A stretch of DNA of 64,000 nt, taken from positions 4,868,501 through 4,932,500 of the forward strand of contig NZ_FMHZ01000002.1 of the NCBI RefSeq assembly GCF_900090315.1, read 5' to 3'. Positions 35,208-44,250 of the stretch are shown here, in pieces. This DNA is from Micromonospora citrea (GTDB taxonomy: Bacteria; Actinomycetota; Actinomycetes; Mycobacteriales; Micromonosporaceae). The notes under the pieces are model-generated. The model had not been told where the DNA came from. It was given only the letters and a program-made list of their open reading frames with translations, and did not search any database. Each line of letters starts with the position of its first letter. The stretch's first letter is position 1. The translations under genes were made by a program, and so were the position numbers.

Positions 35208-36374
35208 ATGACCACCACCGGCGGGAAACTCGCGTTCTACCGGCCCGTCGTGCCGCTCTTCGCCGCCATCTTCCTGTGCCTGCTCGGCGTCGGCGCGTCC
35301 CTGGCCGTGCTGCCCTTCTACGTCCTCGACGAACTCGACGGCAGCCGGGTCGAGGTGGGCGTGGTGATCGCCGCGATCGCGGTCTCCGCCGTGATCGCCC
35401 GGCCCGTCGCGGGCCGGTTCGGCGACCGGCACGGGTACCGGACGGTGATGCTGGCCGGCGCGGCGGTCTGCGCGGCGGCCGGCGCGGCCTACCTCATGGC
35501 CGGCAACGTGGGCGTGCTGGTCGGCGTGCGGGTGCTGCACGGCGTGGGCGAGGCGGCCGTCTACACCGCCGGCGCGGCCTGGCTGGTGGCGCTGGCGCCG
35601 GCCGACCGGCGCGGCCGGGTCGTCGGCCTGTACGGCATCCACATGTGGCTGGGCATCACGCTCGGCGCCCTGCTCGGCGCGGTGCTGCTGCGCACCTCGG
35701 GCGGCTATCCGACGGTGTGGCTGTTCGCGATCGCAACGGCGGCGGCCGGGGCCGCGCTCGTCGCCGCCCGCCCGCGCCCCGAGCAGCCGGCCCCGAAGGG
35801 CCGGGCCGGCATCCTGCCGGGCAGCGCGGTGGCCCCGGGAGTCGCGCTCTCCCTGGCCGGCTTCGGCTACGCCGCGCTGGCCGCGTTCGTCGCCCTGCAC
35901 CTGGCCGACCGGGGGATCGAGAACGGCATCGCCGCGTTCAACGCGTTCGGCTTCACCTACGTCGGGGTGCGGCTGTTCGTGGGCGGGCTGCCCGACCGGC
36001 TCGGCGCCGGCCGGGTGGCGGTCGGGTCGGCCCTGGTGGAGGCGGTGGGGCTGCTCCTGGTCGCGGTCGCGCCGAACCTGGTCGTCGCGGTCGTCGGCGG
36101 GCTGGTGATCGGCGCCGGGCTCTCGCTGCTCTTCCCGGCGCTGGCCCTGCTGGTGATCAACCGGACGGACCCGGCCCACCAGGGCGCGGCGCTCGGCGCG
36201 TTCACCTCGTTCTGGGACATCGGCCTGGTGGCGGGGGCGCCCCTGGCCGGCCTGGTCGCCAGCGTGGCCGGCTATCCGGCGGTCTTCCAGGTGATGCTGG
36301 TGGCGGCCCTGATGTCGGCCGCCCTCTCGGCCTGGACGATGCTCCCCCGCCGCACCCTCACCCCCCACCCCTGA
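35208..36374 (+). CDS. MFS transporter of the encapsulin cluster
   Basis: 388 residues with about twelve hydrophobic segments, beginning FYRPVVPLFAAIFLCLLGVG. MFS motif A is visible as GRFGDRHGYRTVM between helices 2 and 3, and motif C-like RVLHGVGEAAVYTAGAAWLV follows in the next helices. The second half repeats the pattern (GGLPDRLGAGRVAVG). It follows the shell gene by 12 bp with ribosome site AGGAGC, so it belongs to the operon, most likely as the product exporter or self-resistance pump. Confidence 0.88.
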   Translation: MTTTGGKLAFYRPVVPLFAAIFLCLLGVGASLAVLPFYVLDELDGSRVEVGVVIAAIAVSAVIARPVAGRFGDRHGYRTVMLAGAAVCAAAGAAYLMAGNVGVLVGVRVLHGVGEAAVYTAGAAWLVALAPADRRGRVVGLYGIHMWLGITLGALLGAVLLRTSGGYPTVWLFAIATAAAGAALVAARPRPEQPAPKGRAGILPGSAVAPGVALSLAGFGYAALAAFVALHLADRGIENGIAAFNAFGFTYVGVRLFVGGLPDRLGAGRVAVGSALVEAVGLLLVAVAPNLVVAVVGGLVIGAGLSLLFPALALLVINRTDPAHQGAALGAFTSFWDIGLVAGAPLAGLVASVAGYPAVFQVMLVAALMSAALSAWTMLPRRTLTPHP

Positions 36375-36419
36375 CGGCGGGGTCAGCCGCACCCTGCCCC
36401 CCCACCGCCGACGGCGGGG

Positions 36420-37517
36420 TCAGGGGAAGCGGGTGGGGGAGAGGGGGGCGGGGTCCACGGGGGGCGGGGCGTCGACCGCCAGCGCGGCGAGCAGGGCGCC
36501 GGCCGCGGGCGAGGTCTGGACGCCGTAGCCGCCGAGCCCGGCCATCCAGAGGAACCCCGGTGCGTCGGCCGCCGGGCCGATCACGGGCACGTCGTCCGGG
36601 GCGGCGGTCCGCAGCCCGGCCCAGGGCCGGTGGACGCGGCGGATCCGCAGCGTGGTCGCCGCCTGCACCCGTTCGGCGCCGATCGCCACGTCGAGGTCGT
36701 CGGGGCGGGCGTCGCCGGGCGGCACCGCGGTGGTGTCGCACGGCGAGACCAGCAGGCGTCCCGACTCCGGCTTGAAGTAGAAGCTCCCGTCTACGTCGTT
36801 GACCATCGGCCAGCCCGCCGCCGCGACGCCGGCGGGCGCGTCCACCAGGAAGGCGGTGCGCCGCAGCGGCGTCAACCCCATCGGCCGTACGCCGGCCGCC
36901 GTCGCGATCTCGTCGGCCCAGGCGCCCGCCGCGTTGACGACGACCCGGGCGGTGAACTCGCCGGCGTCCGTGCCCACCCGCCATCCGCCGCCGTCCCGCC
37001 GCAGCCGACGGACCCGCGCGCCGCACACGATCCGGCCGCCGGCCGCCCGGAGGCCCCGCAGGTAGCCCTGGTGCAGCGCGGCGACGTCGAGATCCCGCGC
37101 GCCGGGCTTCACCATCGCCCGCCGGCACCATTCGGCCCGCACGACAGGGCAGTGCCGGGGCACGTCGGCGACGTCGATCTCGCGGGCCGGCGGGTCGACC
37201 TCGGCGCCGTCGCGCAGCGCCGCCTCGAAGGCGTCCTCGCTGCCCGGCGGGCAGAGGCTGAGCACGCCGCGCGGGGTGAGCAGCGGGTGCTCGGCGAAGC
37301 CGGGCGGCGGCGCGGCGAGGAAGCCCCGGCTGGCCCGGGTCAGGGCGCGCACCGTCGGCCCGCCGTAGTACTCGGAGAAGACCGCGGCCGAGCGGCCGGT
37401 GGAGTGCCGGCCGGGAACCTGCTCCATCTCCAGCAGCACCACGGTCCCGTACGCGGCGAGGTGGTGCCCGGCGCTGGCGCCCGCGATGCCCCCGCCGACG
37501 ACGAGATAGTCGATCAT
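36420..37517 (-). CDS. FAD-dependent oxidoreductase, DAO family
   Basis: 365 residues. N-terminal dinucleotide motif YLVVGGGIAGASAGHHLAAY, then HSTGRSAAVFSEYYGG, and the C-terminal FAD segment WMAGLGGYGVQTSPAAGALL. This is the D-amino acid/sarcosine/glycine oxidase (DAO) superfamily. VVNAAGAWADEIATAAGV is also diagnostic. The substrate is an amine or amino acid that cannot be specified. It is convergent with the cluster exporter, 45 bp away, so membership of the encapsulin pathway is possible but unproven. ATG at 37517 lacks a Shine-Dalgarno and may be read from a nearly leaderless transcript. Confidence 0.88.
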   Translation of the reverse strand: MIDYLVVGGGIAGASAGHHLAAYGTVVLLEMEQVPGRHSTGRSAAVFSEYYGGPTVRALTRASRGFLAAPPPGFAEHPLLTPRGVLSLCPPGSEDAFEAALRDGAEVDPPAREIDVADVPRHCPVVRAEWCRRAMVKPGARDLDVAALHQGYLRGLRAAGGRIVCGARVRRLRRDGGGWRVGTDAGEFTARVVVNAAGAWADEIATAAGVRPMGLTPLRRTAFLVDAPAGVAAAGWPMVNDVDGSFYFKPESGRLLVSPCDTTAVPPGDARPDDLDVAIGAERVQAATTLRIRRVHRPWAGLRTAAPDDVPVIGPAADAPGFLWMAGLGGYGVQTSPAAGALLAALAVDAPPPVDPAPLSPTRFP

Positions 37518-37673
37518 CGATCGAACGGTAGTCGGCGGTTCCGGCGGAGGCAAGGGTCGACAAACATCGATCTTCGGGGGGCCGCTCGGCTCGTCGGCCG
37601 GGCCGGCGTCTCCGCGGCGGCGGCCGGCGTGGCTCGCATGGCGGCGCGACGGGCCCGGCCATTCCGGGCGCGA

Positions 37674-38900
37674 TCAGGGGCCGCAGTAGAGCAGGCGGTT
37701 CGGCGTGCCGCTGACCGTGCCGGTGACCACGCCGACCGTCGCCCGACCGGTCAGGTGGGCCGCCACCTGGGCGGGGCTCCAGGTGGGATTGGCCGAGAGG
37801 GCGAGCGCGGCGCACCCGGCCACGTGCGCGGCGGCCATCGACCCGCCGCTGAGGATCGTCGCGGCGCTGTCGCCGGTGTGCCAGGTGGAGGTGATGTTCG
37901 CGCCGGGGGCGTACAGGTCCAGGCAGCTGCCGTGGTTGCCGCTCGGCATCCTGGCGTCGGTGCTGGTGGTGCCGGCCACCGTCAGCGCCGCCGGCACCCG
38001 GGCGGGGGAGTAGTTGCAGGCGTTGGCGTTCGAGCTGCCCGCCGTGACCACGTAGGTGACGCCGGACGCGATCGACCGGTTCACCGCGGCGTCCAGGGCC
38101 GTGCTGGCCCCGCCGCCGAGCGCCAGCAGCGCCACCGCCGGGCGGACGGCGTTCGCGGTGACCCAGTCCACCCCGGCGATCACCTGGGCGAAGGTGCCGC
38201 TGCCGGAGCAGTTGAGCACCCGCACCGGGCGCAACTGGATCTCCTTGGCCACCCCGTGCCGGGTGCCGCCGATCGTGCCGGCCAGGTGGGTGCCGTGACC
38301 GTTGCAGTCGTCCGCCGGGCCGCCGTCGACGAGGTCGACTCCCACGCCGGCCCGGCCGCCGAAGTCGCCGTGGGTGCGCCGCAGGCCCGTGTCGAGGACG
38401 TACGCGTGCACGTTGTGGGCCGTGTTCGGGTAGGCGTACCGGCGGTCGAGGGGGAGCGCGCGCTGGTCGATCCGGTCCAGTCCCCAGGAGGGCGGGTCGA
38501 GCTGGACGCCCGGCCCGACGAGGGTCACCAGGCGGTCCCGCTCCACGTACGCCACGGCCGGGTCGGCGGCGAGCCGGCGGGCCGCCCGCTCCGGCAGGCG
38601 GGCCTGGAATCCGGCGAGCGCGTGCCCGTAGACGTGGCCGACGGAGGCGCCGTACCGGTCGGCGAGCCGGTCTGCGACGCCCCTGACCGCCGACCGCCGG
38701 TCGCCGGCGCGGCGCGCCACGCCGTCCTCCCTGAGCACCACGACGTAGCCGTCCGCCACGGCGGCCGGGTCGTCGGCGTACCGGATCGTGCCGCCGGGGG
38801 CCGCGGTGGCGGGCGCGCCGACCGTGGCCACGACCGTGGCGGCGAGGGCGAGTGCGCCCGCCGCGCGCGCCCGCCACCGTCGGGTACGGGGAGATGTCAT
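37674..38900 (-). CDS. Secreted subtilisin-like (S8) protein with altered catalytic site
   Basis: 408 residues: signal peptide (GALALAATVVATVGAPATAA), inhibitor I9 propeptide (YVVVLREDGVARRAG to VAYVERDRLVTLV), then an S8 domain close to proteinase K/aqualysin. Asp in AYVLDTGLRRTH, His in CNGHGTHLAGTI and Ser in SGGSMAAAHVAG are present. Three conserved features are changed. The oxyanion Asn of the AAGN motif is Ser (TAGSSNANAC), the MSLGG substrate strand is LALGG, and GTSMATPHV is GGSMAAAHV. The enzyme may be weak or inactive, or use a different oxyanion hole. The ATG at 38900 has a very strong ribosome site (AGGAGGAGG). Confidence 0.9.
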   Translation of the reverse strand: MTSPRTRRWRARAAGALALAATVVATVGAPATAAPGGTIRYADDPAAVADGYVVVLREDGVARRAGDRRSAVRGVADRLADRYGASVGHVYGHALAGFQARLPERAARRLAADPAVAYVERDRLVTLVGPGVQLDPPSWGLDRIDQRALPLDRRYAYPNTAHNVHAYVLDTGLRRTHGDFGGRAGVGVDLVDGGPADDCNGHGTHLAGTIGGTRHGVAKEIQLRPVRVLNCSGSGTFAQVIAGVDWVTANAVRPAVALLALGGGASTALDAAVNRSIASGVTYVVTAGSSNANACNYSPARVPAALTVAGTTSTDARMPSGNHGSCLDLYAPGANITSTWHTGDSAATILSGGSMAAAHVAGCAALALSANPTWSPAQVAAHLTGRATVGVVTGTVSGTPNRLLYCGP

Positions 38901-39017
38901 GCCGGTCCTCCTCCTGTCGGCCCCGCGCCGGCTCGTGGCCGGGGCGCGGGGCGGCCTGGTCGTTGAGAGGAGGCTATCGATTACATAGATCGATCTGAAT
39001 TGTTCGTCCGGGATCCG

Positions 39018-42000
39018 CTAACTGTCGGCAAACCGGTGGAGCACGAAGTCTCTGCCGGCCCCGCAGGCGATCACGCTGGTGTTCCACGAGCAGGTCTCGC
39101 TGCGCACGTCCTCGAGCTGGCCCAGCTCGGCCACCGCGCCCGAGCCGGCCGCCACCCCGGCGACGCTGCGGTCGTCCTCCGCCGGACTCGGCGGGTCGGC
39201 GAAGACCAGCAGGTTTCCCGCGTCGAGCCGGACCGCCACCCCGGGCCGGTCCCGCAGCACCGCGCGGCCCTCCGGGTCGAACAGCGTGCTTGTCGACTCC
39301 GGGGAGGTCCGGCGCACGAGCAGGTGCTCGCCGAGCGGCACCAGACTGGTCGCCCCCGGCGCCGGCCAGCGGGCCGCCTTCTTCTCGGTCGCCGCCACCA
39401 CCTCGGTGCTCTCGTCGTCGCCGGCGGTGGTCTCCAGCAGGCACGCCCGGTGCTCGCCGCAGGGCACCAGCGCCTTCGGCCGCTTCCGGTCGCCCGCCGC
39501 GGTGTGCAGCACCCTCGGTTGGGCGTCGGTCGACAGGTCGTACGCGAGCAACTGGTAGTTGGCCTCGTCGCGGGCGACGTAGACGCGGTCCTCGTGCGCC
39601 ACCACCAGGTCGTCGTGGTCGGCCACGCCGGCGCGGCCGTGGACGACGCGGCCGCTGCCCATGTCCAGGATCCGGACGGAACGGTCCGCGCCCACCTGCA
39701 CGATCCGGCGGACCTCGCCGCGCCACGGATCGCGCGGCGAGCCGTCGACGAAGGCCGGCCCGCCCAGCGCCTTCTCCGTCGTGACCGGGTGGACGCTGGT
39801 GCGGGCGCCGCCGTACTCGTCGCGCGGGCTGTCCCGCGCCCACACCTCCCCGCCGTCGGCCAGCCGCAGCCCGACCAGCCGCTTCCCGGCCCGGTCGACC
39901 AGCACCGCGACGCCCTCGCCGAAGAGGACGTCGTCGTCGCCCCGGATCGACCGGCGCCACCGCTGCTCGCCGGAGGCGCCGTCGAGCAGCACCAGGTCCC
40001 TGGGGGTGTCGTCGCCGATGGCGTCGGCGACGACCGCGACCGCGCCGGGCAGCGCGACGATGCGGTCCCAGCGCTCGGCGGACGCCACCGTCTGCTTCCG
40101 CCACTTCTGCGCGCCGGTGCCGGCGTCGACCGCCGTCACCTCCAGCCGCCCGTCGTCGAGCGGGTACGCGAGGTAGGCGCGGTCGCCGAGCACCGCCGTG
40201 AACATCGCCGTCGGCCGGTCCGCCCCGGCGGCCACCCGCTCCACGACCTCGACCGAGGTCCGGAACTCCAGGGCGGGGTAGCGGTCCCGGGTCAGGTAGA
40301 GCACCGTCGCGGTCACCACGCCGGCGAGGGCGACGACGGCCCCCACCGTGATCCACAGCGCCCGCCGGCGGGGGGACGCCGGCGCGGTCGGGCCGGTGCC
40401 GGGCGGCGGCGACACCGGCGCACCGGAGACGGGTACGCCCGGCCACGCCGCCGGCGGCACCCACCCTGCCTGCGGCGGCGCGGGCAGGCCCGGCGGCTGC
40501 CCGCCGTGGCCGTCGGGCGCGTGACCCGGCGACCCGTAAGGCACCGGGCTGCCGGCGGGCGCGGCGGCGCCGGGCTGTGCCTGCGCGCCGTACGACATCG
40601 GGTGCCCTGCCGGCGCGGCGGCGGGCGACCCGTGGGGCACGGCCGGCGACGGCGCGGCGGTCGGTGTGGCCGACGCTCCCGCCACCAGGGTCGGCGCCAG
40701 TGGCGCGGGCAGGGCAGGGGTGACGCCCTCCGGCCAGGCCACGACCATCGGCGTCGGCCCCACCGGCCCCACCGGCCCGGCCGGCTGCTCCGCCTGCGCC
40801 TCGGCTGGCTCGGCCTGCGCGACCGGCGGCGACGCCGGCTCTGCCTGGTGCGCCGGCACGGGTGGCGGCGGCTGCTGCGCGGTTGCCCCGCCGGCGCGTC
40901 GGGGCAGCGGCAGGTCGGTCAGCGCCCCCTCGGCCACGGGCAGTTCCGGCTGCTCGAGCACGGTCGGCGCCACGCCCAGCTCGGCGTGCAGCAGCCGGGC
41001 GACCATCGGCATCCGGGTGGCGCCGCCGACCAGGAACAGGCCGGCGAGCTGCTGCGGGTCGAGGCCGGCGGTGGCGATCACCTCCCGGGTCACCGCCACC
41101 GCGCGAGCCAGCAGCGGCGCGGCCACCCGCTCCAGGTCGGCCCGGGAGAGCGTGACGACCGCCTCCACCCCGGGCACGGCCACCGGCGCCGCCGTGACGC
41201 GGGACAGCATCTCCTTCGCGCCCCGGACGTTCTCCCACAGCTCGTGCCGCTCCCGCCACTGTGTCGCGGACGACGGGCGGACCAGCCGCTGCCACTGCGC
41301 CGGGTGCTCGCCGGCGACCAGCTCGCCCACCCGGCCGAGCAGGGCCGCGTCGACGTCCAGCCCGCCGAGGTCGTCGGCGCCGCCCGCGGCGACCACGCTG
41401 AACCCCGAGTCGCCCCACGGGTCGGCGCCCTCGTTGCGAAGCACGGCGACGTCCAGGGTGCCGGCGCCGAAGTCGAACACCGCGATCGCCCCGCCGACCG
41501 GCACCGGCCGGCGCAACACCTGCGTGTAGTAGCGGGCGGCGGCGACCGGCTCCCGCAGCAGCCGGGTGCCCGGTGGCGTAGGGCCGGAAAGCGTGTGCTC
41601 GGCCGCCGACGGCCACCCGGCGACGGCCAGGGCGTCGGCGAGCACCTGCCGCCGGGCCTCGTCCCACGTCGCCGGGCAGGTGAGCACCGCCTGGGGCAGG
41701 AAGCCGACCGCGTCGACGACCGCCCGGGCCACCGCGTGCAGCGTCGCGGCCAGCAGTTCCGCCGGCGGGTACCGGCGGTCGCCGAGCGACACCCCGGGCT
41801 CGTCGATGCGCCGCTTCGGGTTGGGCTCGTACCGGCCCGGATCGGTGCGGGCCAGCCGCTGGGCGTCCCGGCCGGCGTGCAGCAGCCCGTCGGCGTCGGC
41901 GTACACGCCGGAGGGGATGACCGGCTGACCGTCCACGAGCAGCGGACGGGTGTGCCCGTCGGGCCGGCGCAGCACGGCGACGGTGTGGGACGTGCCGAGG

Positions 42001-42038
42001 TCGACGCCGAGGGCGTACCCCTCGTGCTGGCCTACCAT
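39018..42038 (-). CDS. Membrane-spanning Hsp70-like ATPase fused to extracellular beta-propeller
   Basis: 1006 residues. Residues about 1-400 form an Hsp70/actin-type ATPase: phosphate-1 ALGVDLGTSHTVAVLRR, phosphate-2 AIAVFDFGAGTLDVAVLR, adenosine motif LFLVGGATRMPMVARLL. There is no canonical substrate-binding domain. Instead a long Pro/Ala/Gly-rich linker (about 410-555) leads to one membrane helix (LWITVGAVVALAGVVTATVLYL, about 560-580) and a C-terminal PQQ/WD-like propeller with repeated AVDAGTGAQKWR-type blades. Predicted topology is ATPase inside and propeller outside. ATG at 42038. It is divergent from a secreted-looking protein at 42181. Possible role: cell-envelope sensing or chaperoning; not established. 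Confidence 0.85.
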   Translation of the reverse strand: MVGQHEGYALGVDLGTSHTVAVLRRPDGHTRPLLVDGQPVIPSGVYADADGLLHAGRDAQRLARTDPGRYEPNPKRRIDEPGVSLGDRRYPPAELLAATLHAVARAVVDAVGFLPQAVLTCPATWDEARRQVLADALAVAGWPSAAEHTLSGPTPPGTRLLREPVAAARYYTQVLRRPVPVGGAIAVFDFGAGTLDVAVLRNEGADPWGDSGFSVVAAGGADDLGGLDVDAALLGRVGELVAGEHPAQWQRLVRPSSATQWRERHELWENVRGAKEMLSRVTAAPVAVPGVEAVVTLSRADLERVAAPLLARAVAVTREVIATAGLDPQQLAGLFLVGGATRMPMVARLLHAELGVAPTVLEQPELPVAEGALTDLPLPRRAGGATAQQPPPPVPAHQAEPASPPVAQAEPAEAQAEQPAGPVGPVGPTPMVVAWPEGVTPALPAPLAPTLVAGASATPTAAPSPAVPHGSPAAAPAGHPMSYGAQAQPGAAAPAGSPVPYGSPGHAPDGHGGQPPGLPAPPQAGWVPPAAWPGVPVSGAPVSPPPGTGPTAPASPRRRALWITVGAVVALAGVVTATVLYLTRDRYPALEFRTSVEVVERVAAGADRPTAMFTAVLGDRAYLAYPLDDGRLEVTAVDAGTGAQKWRKQTVASAERWDRIVALPGAVAVVADAIGDDTPRDLVLLDGASGEQRWRRSIRGDDDVLFGEGVAVLVDRAGKRLVGLRLADGGEVWARDSPRDEYGGARTSVHPVTTEKALGGPAFVDGSPRDPWRGEVRRIVQVGADRSVRILDMGSGRVVHGRAGVADHDDLVVAHEDRVYVARDEANYQLLAYDLSTDAQPRVLHTAAGDRKRPKALVPCGEHRACLLETTAGDDESTEVVAATEKKAARWPAPGATSLVPLGEHLLVRRTSPESTSTLFDPEGRAVLRDRPGVAVRLDAGNLLVFADPPSPAEDDRSVAGVAAGSGAVAELGQLEDVRSETCSWNTSVIACGAGRDFVLHRFADS

Positions 42039-42180
42039 CTGCCGATACCTCCGCGGGACGAGGGGATGCCCGGCCCGCATCGTACGCAGCCGCCACACCG
42101 GCGCCGATCCCGCCCTGACGCGCCCCGGCGGCCGGCTCGACGCCCGCCACGAGATCCGACGACGCCCTGCGGCCCGACGG

Positions 42181-43422
42181 GTGCTCCCGGCCGCCGGCGT
42201 GGCGTCGCCGCCGCCCGCCACGGGGACGTACCAGCCGGCGGGCCGGGTCGACGGGCCGATGGTGCGGCGGCTGCTGGACTCGCCGACCCGGGGCAACCTC
42301 GCCGGCGACAGGGCGCTGATCGCGGACATCGAGCGGCAGTACCGGGCAGCCCGTGCCCGGCTGCTGGTCGACCCGACGCTGGACAGGGTGAAGGTGCTGC
42401 TCGCGCACGACGTGCCGGGCGCCCGGACCGTGGTGGTGGCCTTCCTGAACGACTCGCACGCGCTGCTGCGCCATGGGGACGGGCCGGCCGGGGCGGCCGT
42501 GCCGGAACTGCTGCGAATGACCGGCACCCCCGACGAGCCGCACCCCCTGGAGCCGTACCTCTTCTACGGTCGGCACTGGCCGACGGACGTCGGCTTTCGC
42601 CCCGATCTCCTCGTCGGGCTGGCGCCGGCCGGGTGTGTCGTCGAGACCTCCGCCGACGGTCGGATCCAGCGGGACGGACGGGTCGTCCGAAGCTGGCAGG
42701 CGGCGGGCACGGACGGGTTCGTCGTGCGCGGCGCGGGCCAGACGGCCGAACGGTGGCGGTTCACCTGCGACGGCGTGGTGCGGTACTCCGCTCCGGCAGG
42801 CGGTGGAGGCGTGGTGCGGTACTCCGGTCCGGCAGGCGGTGGACCGGCTGCGGCGGGGCCGACGGCGTCGGCCGTCTCCACCGCCGGCGCGCGCGGCCCG
42901 GTGGACGCCACGCTCGCCGCCGACGCGGTGCGCGACCTACGCGGGGAACTCGACAGGCACGGGCTGACCGGATCCGTGCCCCGGGTCGTCTGGGGCGGGC
43001 GGTTGCCGGACTGGGTTCCCGGCGCGCCGGAGGCCGTCATGGTGAGTTCCTGCTCGGCCGACGAGGGCTGCGCCCTGCTGCTCAAGACCAGGGCCGGGAC
43101 GCTGCCGCGATCGGAGCCGGGGTCACCGACCGACTCCTCCGCCGTCGCGGGCAGTCCTGACCTGCTCGTCGTCCCGGTGCCGGGAGAGGCGGCCGGCGTG
43201 CTGGTCGTCGGGCCGGAACCGGCGGCGCGCGTCGAGCTGTTCGACGGGAAGGGGCGGACGATCGCCAGCGGCCGGCTCGACAACGGTGCGGGCGCGGTAC
43301 GCGTCGACCCTCGTCGGGTAGCTCAGGCGAAGGTCTTCGACAAGGGCGGCCGGCCCCTGCGGACCGGGGCCACACCGGGGCTCGACGGCGGCCTCGGCGA
43401 GCCGACCGTCTGGGCCCGGTGA
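42181..43422 (+). CDS. Hypothetical protein, probably secreted; start uncertain
   Basis: About 413 residues from a GTG at 42181; the frame is open further upstream to 41950 but that overlaps the divergent Hsp70-like gene. The conserved-looking core begins YQPAGRVDGPMVRRLLDSPT and continues ARTVVVAFLNDSHALLRH. The C-terminal part has ARVELFDGKGRTIASGRLDN, a beta-sandwich-like segment. A weak hydrophobic stretch (VLPAAGVASPPPA) might be a degraded signal. No family is recognised. It shares the intergenic region with the Hsp70-propeller gene and may work with it. A 36-bp tandem duplication lies inside. Confidence 0.6.
   Translation: MLPAAGVASPPPATGTYQPAGRVDGPMVRRLLDSPTRGNLAGDRALIADIERQYRAARARLLVDPTLDRVKVLLAHDVPGARTVVVAFLNDSHALLRHGDGPAGAAVPELLRMTGTPDEPHPLEPYLFYGRHWPTDVGFRPDLLVGLAPAGCVVETSADGRIQRDGRVVRSWQAAGTDGFVVRGAGQTAERWRFTCDGVVRYSAPAGGGGVVRYSGPAGGGPAAAGPTASAVSTAGARGPVDATLAADAVRDLRGELDRHGLTGSVPRVVWGGRLPDWVPGAPEAVMVSSCSADEGCALLLKTRAGTLPRSEPGSPTDSSAVAGSPDLLVVPVPGEAAGVLVVGPEPAARVELFDGKGRTIASGRLDNGAGAVRVDPRRVAQAKVFDKGGRPLRTGATPGLDGGLGEPTVWAR
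42772..42843 (+). repeat. 36-bp in-frame tandem duplication
   Basis: Copies at 42772-42807 and 42808-42843 differ by one base. They encode GVVRYSAPAGGG and GVVRYSGPAGGG. The near identity suggests a recent duplication. Confidence 0.85.
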
Positions 43423-43565
43423 CGACGGAGCGTCGACCGCGTGTCCGGCTCGACCTCGGTCGACCGGGCACGCGGCTCTCGCCGCCTACGGGGCGATCAT
43501 GCCGTGAGAGGGCGCCTTCACCGTGCTCATCGCCGCCGTGGCCGTCGAGGCCGCGGCCTTCGCGG

Positions 43566-44099
43566 TCAGCCAGGCCGTGGCCCTGCGGCAGGCGGGTCCG
43601 CGTGGTCTCGCCCAGCGGGCCGTGCGGTGAGTCGAGGGAGGCGGGTCTCCTCGTCGGCCCGTGCCGCCAGCGCGCGCTCCACACCTCGACGCATTCGTCT
43701 CGACGCGCCGGGAAGGCGCTGCAGGCGACGCACCTCGTGGGGCGCCAGCTCACGTCGGCCGGCCACCGCGATCGCCGCGGCGTAGGGCCTCGACGTTCGG
43801 CGGTCCAGCCGGGCGGCGATCTCCTTCAGGACGTCGAGCAGTACGCCCCGGTCCGCCTGCGGATGCCGGGCGACGAGCCGCAGGAGACGGTTGCGGTCCC
43901 ACTCGGAGAACGACCCGGCGAGCAGTTCCCTCAGCGCCACCGCGTCCGCGCGGACGTCCTCGGCGACGGCCAGGCGCACGAACGGGTAGGGACTGCGGGC
44001 GAGGACGCGCATCCCGGCCGCGTCGACACGCGGGTCTGCGACGACGTCCAGATAGTCCCGGGGCGTCCGCGACCGTGGAAGCAGCGTCTCGACATCCAT
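43566..44099 (-). CDS. Hypothetical protein, HEAT/LRV-like helical
   Basis: 177 residues from ATG at 44099. RDYLDVVADPRVDAAGMRVL followed by ARSPYPFVRLAVAEDVRADA and LRLVARHPQADRGVLLDVL suggests short alpha-helical repeats of the variant leucine-rich (LRV/HEAT) type: a pair of helices around P-x-V-R-x-A-V-A. The C-terminus is basic. Function unknown. The region between its stop and the gene ending at 43422 (about 140 bp) holds nothing I can call. Confidence 0.6.
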   Translation of the reverse strand: MDVETLLPRSRTPRDYLDVVADPRVDAAGMRVLARSPYPFVRLAVAEDVRADAVALRELLAGSFSEWDRNRLLRLVARHPQADRGVLLDVLKEIAARLDRRTSRPYAAAIAVAGRRELAPHEVRRLQRLPGASRRMRRGVERALAARADEETRLPRLTARPAGRDHADPPAAGPRPG

Positions 44100-44250
44100 G
44101 ACCGCTCCTCACCGCGACCCTCCATGTTGCGCCATGCTCACGGATCGACGCCTGACCGGGGACATCCTCCGCGCGCCGTGACCGGGTCGACAGCGGCCTG
44201 ATCGAGATCCAGACTGATGTCGATCAGCGGCTGATCCGAGGGAGGAACGC

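Noticed and set aside
41950..42180. Upstream extension of the gene at 42181
   Set aside because: It would overlap the N-terminus of the divergent Hsp70-like gene and has an Arg/Pro-rich random-like translation.
39000..43160. Plus-strand open frame of more than 1300 codons antisense to the Hsp70-like gene
   Set aside because: High-GC third positions leave the antisense frame open. The translation is Arg/Gly/His-rich low complexity and lacks motifs, while the minus strand encodes clear Hsp70 and propeller sequence.
43524..43630. Small hydrophobic plus-strand frame (MLIAAVAVEAAAFAVSQAVAL)
   Set aside because: About 35 codons, no ribosome site, overlaps the minus-strand gene end at 43566.
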